From JACIYW01 sp014359745 (GTDB lineage Bacteria > Pseudomonadota > Alphaproteobacteria > Rhodobacterales > Rhodobacteraceae): DNA of 64,000 nt. Positions 51,532 to 58,041 of the stretch are shown one piece after another (the stretch's first letter is position 1; each line of letters begins with the position of its first letter). Both the position numbers and the translations under genes were made by a program. The notes beneath the pieces are model-generated. The model was not told the DNA's origin, made no database searches, and was given only the letters and a program-made list of their open reading frames with translations. The DNA lies in the NCBI GenBank assembly GCA_050433985.1, contig JBNPWE010000016.1, positions 1-64,000 on the forward strand, written 5' to 3'.

Positions 51532-52749
51532 ATGGCAAAACGCAGGCGTCTGACAGCCCCAACCGGGGCGGGGGCCACCCACAGCGGGCCGGAGCATGAT
51601 GTCATGGGATATTTCCCTTCGGCCCAGCGGCCGCTTGCCGGCCCGTCCCTGCACGGCGGTTCGGCCCCGATCGCACAGGTCACCGGCGCCTCGGCCCCGA
51701 TTGCACAAGTCACCGGCGCCTCGGCGGCAGCGGCGGCCTTTGAAGAGGTCAGCGCGGCGCTGACCTCGGCGCGCGCCGAAGGGCGGCTGATCCAGCGCCT
51801 GCCGCTTGATGCGATCGATGCGGCTTACCTCGTGCGCGACCGGCTGGCAGAGGGGGCGGGCGAGGATCTCCAAAGCCTGATCGACAGCCTACGCGCCCGT
51901 GGCCAGCAGACCCCGATCGAGGTGGTGGCGCTGGAAGATGGCCGCTATGGGCTGATTTCCGGCTGGCGGCGGTTGACGGCGCTGCAACGGTTGCACCGCG
52001 AAACCGGCGAGGATCGCTTTGCCCAGGTGCTGGCGCTGTTGCGCAGGCCTGCCGCCGCCTCGGATGCCTATCTGGCGATGGTCGAGGAAAACGAGATCCG
52101 CAGCGGCCTGTCCTATTACGAACGGGCCCGCATCGTGGCGCGCGCCGCCGATCTGGGGGTGTTCGCGGATGAGGCGGCGGCACTGCGGGCGCTGTTCGCG
52201 GCGGCCAGCCGGGCCAAGCGATCCAAGATCGGGTCGTTCCTGGGGCTTTACCACGCGCTGGATGCGCGGCTGCGCTTTCCGGGCGCGATTTCCGAACGGC
52301 TGGGGCTGGCGCTGGCGCGCGCCATTGCCGCGGATGCGGGGTTCGGGGCGCGGCTGGCCGACCGGCTGCGCAAGGCCGGGGTAGAAACCGCCGAGGCCGA
52401 ACAGGATCTGCTGCAACGCGCGCTGACCGAAGGGGTGGGGCAGGCGGATGACGCAGCGGGTTTCGCTGCGAATGAGGCTGCGAATGAGGCTGCGAATGAC
52501 GATGCGGGCGCGGTGCCCCCCGATGCGCCCCAAGATGCCCCGCCAGCATCCCCCGCAGGGGGCGCCACGCTTGATCGCCCCTCCGGGGGTGCCACTCTTG
52601 ATCGCCCCTCCGGGGCGGAGGAAATCGCCTATGGCATCTGGATGGAACAGGGCGGCGGCGCGCTGCGCCCGCGCCTGACCCTGTCGGGGCCGCGTGTCGA
52701 TGCGGCGCTGCGCGCGCGTCTGGTTGCCTGGCTGCGCCAACAGGGGTAA
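51532..52749 (+). CDS. parB: Partition protein ParB
   Basis: 405 residues from the ATG at 51532 (GGGGGGAAC upstream). A low-complexity N-terminus with the 30-bp duplicated unit SAPIAQVTGA (51661-51720) is followed by the ParB/Srx fold: LPLDAIDAAYLVRDRL, DLQSLIDSLRARGQQTPIEVV, GYGLISGWRRLTAL-like box and ENEIRSGLSYYERARIV. An HTH-containing centre (about 210-290) follows. The C-terminal linker contains NEAA repeats and a 27-bp duplication encoding GGATLDRPS (52561-52614). It binds parS, presumably the palindromes just upstream, and loads ParA dynamics. Confidence 0.92.
   Translation: MAKRRRLTAPTGAGATHSGPEHDVMGYFPSAQRPLAGPSLHGGSAPIAQVTGASAPIAQVTGASAAAAAFEEVSAALTSARAEGRLIQRLPLDAIDAAYLVRDRLAEGAGEDLQSLIDSLRARGQQTPIEVVALEDGRYGLISGWRRLTALQRLHRETGEDRFAQVLALLRRPAAASDAYLAMVEENEIRSGLSYYERARIVARAADLGVFADEAAALRALFAAASRAKRSKIGSFLGLYHALDARLRFPGAISERLGLALARAIAADAGFGARLADRLRKAGVETAEAEQDLLQRALTEGVGQADDAAGFAANEAANEAANDDAGAVPPDAPQDAPPASPAGGATLDRPSGGATLDRPSGAEEIAYGIWMEQGGGALRPRLTLSGPRVDAALRARLVAWLRQQG
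51661..51720 (+). repeat. 30-bp tandem duplication in parB
   Basis: Two copies of a 30-bp unit encoding SAPIAQVTGA (51661-51690 and 51691-51720). In frame and nearly identical. Confidence 0.85.
52561..52614 (+). repeat. 27-bp tandem duplication in parB
   Basis: Two 27-bp units encoding GGATLDRPS (52561-52587 and 52588-52614). A nearby 12-bp repeat (AATGAGGCTGCG) encodes NEAA, twice, then a partial copy. Confidence 0.85.
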
Positions 52750-52802
52750 CCGGGTGTCCCACAGGACCAGATGACCGGAATTGTTCGAAAGGGATTGCCG
52801 TA

Positions 52803-53729
52803 ATGACCAATGCATCGCCTTACCCCAACGGCCTGGGCCAGAACCGCGCCGGGCGGCGCGGCATCATCCTGGCCGGGGGATCGGGCACCCGGCTTTATCC
52901 GGTGACCATCGGCGTCTCAAAGCAACTGTTGCCGGTCTATGACAAGCCGATGGTCTATTATCCGCTGACGGTGCTGATGCTGGCGGGTATCCGCGAGATC
53001 GCGGTGATCACCACGCCCGGCGATCAGGATCAGTTCCGGCGCCTGCTGGGCGATGGATCGGACCTGGGGCTTGCGATCAGCTATATCACCCAACCCGAAC
53101 CCGAGGGGCTGGCGCAGGCCTATCTGCTGGCGCGCGATTTCCTGGCGGGCGCGCCCTCGGCGATGGTGCTGGGCGATAATATCTTCTTTGGTCACGGCCT
53201 GCCTGACCTCATGGCCGCGGCCGATGCGCGCGGCGGCGGCCATGAGATAGGGCAGGGCGGCACGGTGTTCGGCTACCGCGTCGCCGATCCCGAACGTTAC
53301 GGCGTGGTCGATTTCGACGATCAGGGCCGGGTACGCGCGATCATCGAGAAACCTGCGGTGCCGCCATCGCATTTCGCCGTCACCGGGCTTTATTTCCTGG
53401 ATGGCACCGCCCCCGAGAAAGCCGCCCGCGTCACGCCATCCGCCCGCGGCGAGCTGGAGATCACGTCGCTGCTGGAAATGTATCTGGCCGAGGGCACGCT
53501 GAGGGTGGAACGCATGGGCCGCGGCTTTGCCTGGCTTGATACCGGCACCCATGGCAGCCTGCTGGATGCCGGCAATTTCGTGCGCACGCTCGAGGCACGG
53601 CAGGGCCTGCAAGTTGGCTGCCCCGAAGAGGTGGCGTTTCAGCAGGGCTGGATTTCGCGCGCCGATCTCGAGGCGCTGGCCGCGCGCTATGCCAAGAACG
53701 CCTATGGCGGTTATCTGCGCGGGCTGTAG
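52803..53729 (+). CDS. rmlA: Glucose-1-phosphate thymidylyltransferase RmlA
   Basis: 308 residues. The nucleotidyltransferase motif ILAGGSGTRLYP, KQLLPVYDKPMVYYPL, VLGDNIFFGHGL and FAWLDTGTHGSLLDAGNFV are all RmlA/RfbA signatures. The enzyme makes dTDP-glucose, the first step toward dTDP-L-rhamnose. rmlB, rmlC and rmlD are not in the window. It would supply rhamnose precursors to the RgpF-like synthesis protein. It is co-directional with parB, 53 bp downstream of its stop. Confidence 0.95.
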   Translation: MTNASPYPNGLGQNRAGRRGIILAGGSGTRLYPVTIGVSKQLLPVYDKPMVYYPLTVLMLAGIREIAVITTPGDQDQFRRLLGDGSDLGLAISYITQPEPEGLAQAYLLARDFLAGAPSAMVLGDNIFFGHGLPDLMAAADARGGGHEIGQGGTVFGYRVADPERYGVVDFDDQGRVRAIIEKPAVPPSHFAVTGLYFLDGTAPEKAARVTPSARGELEITSLLEMYLAEGTLRVERMGRGFAWLDTGTHGSLLDAGNFVRTLEARQGLQVGCPEEVAFQQGWISRADLEALAARYAKNAYGGYLRGL

Positions 53730-53786
53730 GGGGGCTGTGGCGGCGGGTCTTTCCCCCGGCGGGCGCGCGCGGGGCGGGGGGGAGAT

Positions 53787-53808
53787 GCGTATTTGGGCCA
53801 GGATGAAA
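53787..53808 (+). repeat. Downstream element, copy 3
   Basis: GCGTATTTGGG followed by CCAGGATGAAA, 58 bases after the rmlA stop. It matches copies 2 and 4 with few substitutions. Confidence 0.7.
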
Positions 53809-53894
53809 CGGGCAGGGTGCGGTTTCGGGCGGCCCGTCCGGGCCAGGCGCGGGCTTGATTTATCCCGCGATCCGTCTTACTGCCCGTCCGGTCC

Positions 53895-53984
53895 GGAGTG
53901 GTGGCAGAGTGGTCGATTGCGGCGGTCTTGAAAACCGTTGAACCTTAGCGGGTTCCGTGGGTTCGAATCCCACCCGCTCCGCCA
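53895..53984 (+). tRNA. tRNA-Ser, anticodon UGA
   Basis: 90 nucleotides including an encoded CCA. Acceptor GGAGTGG pairs with CCGCTCC (one G-U pair). The D arm contains AGAGTGGTCGA. The anticodon stem GCGGT/ACCGT has loop CTTGAAA, anticodon TGA. A long variable arm (typical of class II tRNAs) and the T arm GTGGG-TTCGAAT-CCCAC follow. The tRNA reads UCA. Its position beside a plasmid partition module is notable. Confidence 0.95.
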
Positions 53985-54311
53985 GGGAAAACGCGATTTC
54001 CGTCAGTTGCGGTCAAGCGTTTGACTGGCGCGCGCACGGCTGGCGCGGCAGATGAGTATTTATGCCAAGATGAAAGCGAAAGGCGGTTTTTCCGGGCCGT
54101 CGGGGTGCGGATTTATTGGGCCAACGGGCGCTGATGCCCCAGGATTTCGCGCATGGTTCGGGCCGGTTTCAGGGGTTTCGGGCGCGGGATTTCGCGGCGA
54201 AACCGGGGGAATGATAATGCAAACTTATCGCTCAGGGAAAGCCACCGACAGGCGCGGCGGATTGGGGAATTCCCGCTTGCGATAACCGCCGCCGCGCGCC
54301 ATTCTGGGGCG
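53985..54311 (+). other. Intergenic stretch after tRNA-Ser
   Basis: This 327-bp stretch has no convincing gene. It contains one copy of the downstream element (54054-54075) and, near 54211-54240, an A/T-richer patch GGGAATGATAATGCAAAC that could hold the promoter for the following gene. No repeat suggestive of an attachment site was found here. Confidence 0.5.
54054..54075 (+). repeat. Downstream element, copy 4
   Basis: GAGTATTTATG followed by CCAAGATGAAA, 70 bases after the tRNA-Ser 3' end. Confidence 0.7.
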
Positions 54312-55220
54312 ATGACCGCGCGCCAGAAATCCGTTGCCGCCCCGCCATCCGCCCCGGTTCCGGCTGCCGTGCCCGCCTGGCTGCGCCGGGCCCTGCGCGC
54401 CGATATGTCGGCGGATACCACGGGGGCCGCGCTGGCCGCCGGGGCGGCGCTTGGCGCGCTTGATCTGCTGGTGCGGCGGCAAGAGGTCTGGGCCGGGGTC
54501 TGGCGCCAGCGTCTGGCCCTGCGCGCGGCGGCGATCAGCGCGCGCCGCGTCGGCCGCCCCGAGGATGAGGCGGGGCTGCGCGATGCGGTGATGTTCACCC
54601 GGCCGGGCGATGATCCGGGGCCCGGCGGCGCGATCCTGGTTGCCTGGCAACGGCTTGCGGCGCGGCCCGCAAGCACGCTGTCCGCCACCCTGTCGGGGGG
54701 CGGCGATGCGGGGCAGGCGGCGGCATTCGGGCCATGGGTGGGGCCGGACGCGGGGGATACGCCCCTGCCCGATGCGGGCGGCATCGTGGCGGCGCTTGCG
54801 GCAGATCATGGGGCAGATCATGCCCCCTGGCTGGCCGATCTGCGGCTGGCGCGGGCGCTTGGCTGGCGGGTGGCGGTGCCGCTGCTGGGCACGCAGCCCC
54901 GCACGCGGCCCCGTACCCCGGCCGGAAACCGCGAGGCGGCCGCCTTGCAGGCCTTGGCGCGGGCGGCCGTGCAGGCGGTGGATCTGGGCGCCGATCTGGG
55001 CCGCCGCGCCGACCGGCTGGCGGCTGTTGCCCCGAAGCTGCGGGCCAGGGGCGCGGCGGCGGTGGTGGCGCGGCTGCTGGAGGTGGATGCGATGAGCGCC
55101 GCGCAGCCCGTTCCCGGCATGAGCGACCGGGGCCTGCGGCGCCTCTTTGACCGGCTGGTTGATCTGGGCGCGCTGCGCGAACTGACCGGGCGCGGCAGCT
55201 TTCGCCTTTACGGGCTCTGA
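54312..55220 (+). CDS. DUF1403-like protein of unknown function
   Basis: 302 residues from the ATG at 54312 (GGGGCG upstream); the frame is open further upstream but without family-like sequence. It is Ala/Arg-rich and helical, with VPAWLRRALRADMSADTT and AGAALGALDLLVRRQEVWAGVWRQRLALRAA at the N-terminus, and GMSDRGLRRLFDRLVDLGALRELTGRGSFRLYGL at the C-terminus. The pattern agrees with the DUF1403 family, which I recall from plasmids of rhizobia and Rhodobacterales, usually next to a ScpB-like gene as here. No function is known to me. A 3-base gap separates it from the next gene. Confidence 0.75.
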   Translation: MTARQKSVAAPPSAPVPAAVPAWLRRALRADMSADTTGAALAAGAALGALDLLVRRQEVWAGVWRQRLALRAAAISARRVGRPEDEAGLRDAVMFTRPGDDPGPGGAILVAWQRLAARPASTLSATLSGGGDAGQAAAFGPWVGPDAGDTPLPDAGGIVAALAADHGADHAPWLADLRLARALGWRVAVPLLGTQPRTRPRTPAGNREAAALQALARAAVQAVDLGADLGRRADRLAAVAPKLRARGAAAVVARLLEVDAMSAAQPVPGMSDRGLRRLFDRLVDLGALRELTGRGSFRLYGL

Positions 55221-55223
55221 GCG

Positions 55224-55883
55224 ATGGCAGGCTCCCGGCGCAAGACCGATGACGAGGATGCTTTCGACCGGGAACTGGCCGATCTGCCCGCCGATCTGCG
55301 CTGGCGCGAATGGATGAACCGGGTCGAGGCGGTGATCTTTGCCGCCGCCGAACCGGTGCCGCGCGCGGTGCTGGCGCCGCTGGTCGGGGTTGGGTGCAAT
55401 CTGGATCTGATCATCGATGACATCCGCGCCGAATTGCAGGCCAGGCCCTATGATCTGGTGGCGGTGGCGGGCGGCTGGCGGCACCTGACCCGCCCGGCCT
55501 ATGCCGGGGCGATCCGCAGCACCGTCCCCACCCGGCCGGGCCGCGCCGATCTGAGTGCCGCCGAGGGGCTGGTTCTGATGGCGATCGCCTGTTTCCAGCC
55601 GATGACCCGCGCCGATCTGGCCGCGGTTCTGGGCCGGTCGGTCAGCCGCGATCTGATCGGCGGCCTCAGGCGGCAGGGGTTCATTGCCGCGGGGCCGCGC
55701 GCGCCGCAACCCGGCGCCCCCTATACCTATGTCACCACCCCGGCGTTTTTGCGCCATTTCGGCCTGACGAGCCTGCGCGATCTGCCCGATATCGAGGCGC
55801 TGGAGGATGCGGGCCTGCTGAGCCGCGACCGGATGCGCCAGGATGGGTTCGCGCCGCCGTCAGAGGAGGACGGGCCAGATTGA
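55224..55883 (+). CDS. ScpB-like segregation/condensation protein (plasmid type)
   Basis: 219 residues with two winged-helix-like units: RMEAVIFAAAEPV-type start (NRVEAVIFAAAEPVPRAVLAP), LIIDDIRAELQARPYDLVAVAGGWRHLTRP, then ADLSAAEGLVLMAIACFQPMTRADLAAVLG and GLRRQGFIAAGPR...PYTYVTTPAFLRHFGLTSLRDLP. These match ScpB, the kleisin-associated partner of SMC-ScpA. No ScpA or SMC gene is next to it, so it may act in plasmid segregation or use the host complex. It is coupled to the DUF1403-like gene. Confidence 0.85.
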   Translation: MAGSRRKTDDEDAFDRELADLPADLRWREWMNRVEAVIFAAAEPVPRAVLAPLVGVGCNLDLIIDDIRAELQARPYDLVAVAGGWRHLTRPAYAGAIRSTVPTRPGRADLSAAEGLVLMAIACFQPMTRADLAAVLGRSVSRDLIGGLRRQGFIAAGPRAPQPGAPYTYVTTPAFLRHFGLTSLRDLPDIEALEDAGLLSRDRMRQDGFAPPSEEDGPD

Positions 55884-56075
55884 CGGGCCAGACTGACGGG
55901 TGGGCCGGCGGGCCGAAAAAGGCGGCGGCGGATGGATCAGAGGATTTTCGCCGGTGCCGCCCGTCCGGCCATCCGGTATTTGTAACGACGTCAAGGGCAT
56001 GGTACCAGATCGGCGGGGCATTATCAGGGATACGGGCGTAATGGCCCGCATCCCCACATCGAGGTTGTAAAAGAC

Positions 56076-57578
56076 ATGTCTACATTCACTCTGACGGGCC
56101 TTGGCGCCGTCTCTGGCGATAATGGCGTCACAACATCGGCGCTTGACGCCAGCACGCTGGAACTGTTCCTGCCCGATACGGCGGTACCCAGCTTTCGCTA
56201 TACGCTTGAGGATGACGGGTCGCCGATTTTTCCGGAAATCGACGATCTGATCATCAACGCCATCGATATCCGGCTGGACGGGGTTTCGCTGGATGATGAC
56301 CGGGTAACGGCCAATCTGGGAGAGGTGCAGTGGGCGGGCAATGCCACCACGGTTCTGGTTCTGACCGATAGAAGCGTGCCGGGCAGTATCGACACCGCGA
56401 TCTTCACGCTTGGCGGCACGGCCCTGCCCGCGTTCGCCACGCCTGCCGAGTATGACGCCTTTCTTGACACCGGGGTGACCGGTACGTCGGTGGCGACCGG
56501 CGCTTTCGCGCCCGGTGCCCTGATCGCGCTGGCCGATCTTCCGGGGATCGTGGAAAGCCCGCTGCCGGATTCGGTTGCGCCAAACCTGTCGGGTTCCGAT
56601 GGCGATGACGATCTGTTCGGCGAAATCGGTGATGACGATATCTCGGGCGGGTCGGGCAATGATCACCTGTCCGGCAACGACGGCGATGACGATCTGGCCG
56701 GCGAAATCGGCGATGACAGTATCTCGGGCGGGTCGGGCCATGACAACCTGTCCGGCGACGATGGCGATGACGATCTGGCCGGCGACATCGGTGATGACAA
56801 TATCTCGGGCGGGTCGGGCAAGGACCACCTGTCTGGCGACGATGGCGATGACGATCTGTTCGGCGATGACGGCGATGACGATATCTCGGGCGGATTGGGC
56901 CATGACCGCCTGTTTGGCGGGGCGGGCAATAACCGGCTTTTGGGCGATGATGGCGATGACATCCTGGAAGGCGGCGATGACCATGACACGCTGAACGGCG
57001 GCGACGGCGATGACGATATCACCGGCGGTCTTGGCAGCGGCGATCTGGGCGATCTGATCTTTGCCGGGTCGGGCAATGACCATGTCGATGGCGGTTACGG
57101 CAATGATGACATCAACGGCATGGACGGCGATGACATCATGCTGGGCGGCTTTGGCTCTGACCGCATGGTCGGCGGCACGGGCAAGGACGTGATCACCGGC
57201 AGCGCCTTGTCGGACGAGCTTTTCGGCAATGACGATGATGATTTCATCAACGGCGGCTTCGGCCATGACCGGGTGAACGGCGGGGCGGGGGGCGACAAGT
57301 TCTTCCACCTGGGCATTGACGATCACGGGTCCGACTGGATCCAGGATTTCGCCTATGCCGAGGGCGATGTGCTCTTGTTCGGGCAGGCCGGGGCCACCGC
57401 CGATCAGTTCCAGGTCAATTTTGCCAACAGCGGTTCGGGGGATGCGGGGGTGGATGAGGCTTTCGTGATCTACAAACCCACCGGGCAGATCATCTGGGCG
57501 CTGGTCGATGGCGATGACCAAGCCTCGATCAACCTGCAAATCTCGGGGTCGGGCGATACCTTCGATCTGATGGGCTGA
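56076..57578 (+). CDS. RTX calcium-binding repeat protein
   Basis: 500 residues with no N-terminal signal peptide, as for type I secretion substrates. The first 170 residues form a beta-rich domain (LTGLGAVSGDNGVTTSALDASTLELF). From residue 171 come GD-rich nonapeptide repeats of the G-x-G-x-D type. The first four form identical 27-residue blocks (81-bp units, 56586-56909). A C-terminal region with DKFFHLGIDDHGSDWIQDFAYAEGD and an acidic/hydrophobic end (GSGDTFDLMG) should carry the secretion signal. The repeats bind Ca2+ and fold outside the cell. No ABC/MFP exporter gene is in the window, so it must lie elsewhere. Confidence 0.9.
   Translation: MSTFTLTGLGAVSGDNGVTTSALDASTLELFLPDTAVPSFRYTLEDDGSPIFPEIDDLIINAIDIRLDGVSLDDDRVTANLGEVQWAGNATTVLVLTDRSVPGSIDTAIFTLGGTALPAFATPAEYDAFLDTGVTGTSVATGAFAPGALIALADLPGIVESPLPDSVAPNLSGSDGDDDLFGEIGDDDISGGSGNDHLSGNDGDDDLAGEIGDDSISGGSGHDNLSGDDGDDDLAGDIGDDNISGGSGKDHLSGDDGDDDLFGDDGDDDISGGLGHDRLFGGAGNNRLLGDDGDDILEGGDDHDTLNGGDGDDDITGGLGSGDLGDLIFAGSGNDHVDGGYGNDDINGMDGDDIMLGGFGSDRMVGGTGKDVITGSALSDELFGNDDDDFINGGFGHDRVNGGAGGDKFFHLGIDDHGSDWIQDFAYAEGDVLLFGQAGATADQFQVNFANSGSGDAGVDEAFVIYKPTGQIIWALVDGDDQASINLQISGSGDTFDLMG
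56586..56909 (+). repeat. Four 81-bp tandem repeats in the RTX gene
   Basis: Units start at 56586, 56667, 56748 and 56829, each beginning CTGTC. Each encodes 27 residues (three nonapeptides). The regular 81-bp spacing shows recent expansion by whole triplets of the RTX motif. Confidence 0.9.
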
Positions 57579-57594
57579 CCCATTTCAAAGCGGT

Positions 57595-57622
57595 CCTGCC
57601 CCCCGAAAGCGGATGGGGCAGG
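57595..57622 (+). terminator. Hairpin after the RTX gene
   Basis: CCTGCCCC (57595-57602) pairs with GGGGCAGG (57615-57622) around a 12-base loop, 16 bases after the RTX stop, in the gap before a convergent gene. No T run follows, so termination is only possible. Confidence 0.45.
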
Positions 57623-57648
57623 GCCACCGAAATCAGCGATCCCCAAAA

Positions 57649-57954
57649 TCAGCGATAAACGCCGACGCTCCAGGGCATGACGACGAATTGCGCCTTGTTC
57701 AGGGTGGTTTCCCGCGCGCTGTCCGCTGCGCCGATGCGGCGTTGCTGGCGGGCGGGGGCGGTATCAACACGCCGCTTGTCGCCGCTGCGCGCGGCGGTTG
57801 CGGGGCCGGGGTGCGTGGCCTGGGCATTGGCCAGTACCAGGGGGCCGAACCGTTCCTGCGCGCGTGCCGGGGCGACCGCGATCAGCGCGCCCAGCATCAG
57901 CCCGGCAAGGGCCGCGCCGCGGATCCGGGTCGGGGGAACTGAAAAGCGCATCAT
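57649..57954 (-). CDS. Small secreted protein of unknown function
   Basis: 101 residues. The N-terminal signal peptide (MMRFSVPPTRIR then AALAGLMLGALIAVAPARA) is predicted to be cleaved before QERFG. The mature part of about 68 residues is basic and shows no domain I recognise. AAGGAC precedes the first ATG. It converges with the RTX gene and precedes no obvious operon partner. It could be a periplasmic peptide or a mispredicted gene, but the signal peptide supports it. Confidence 0.65.
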   Translation of the reverse strand: MMRFSVPPTRIRGAALAGLMLGALIAVAPARAQERFGPLVLANAQATHPGPATAARSGDKRRVDTAPARQQRRIGAADSARETTLNKAQFVVMPWSVGVYR

Positions 57955-58041
57955 CTATGTCCTTGTCCTGTCATGGCCTGCGACCCTAATCGCACAGAAG
58001 GGCGATAATATGGCGGCCGCGTTTCGCGCCGGGCGCCACCC

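Noticed and set aside
53730..54311. Integration (att) site at tRNA-Ser
   Set aside because: No integrase gene and no second copy of the tRNA 3' end were seen within the window.
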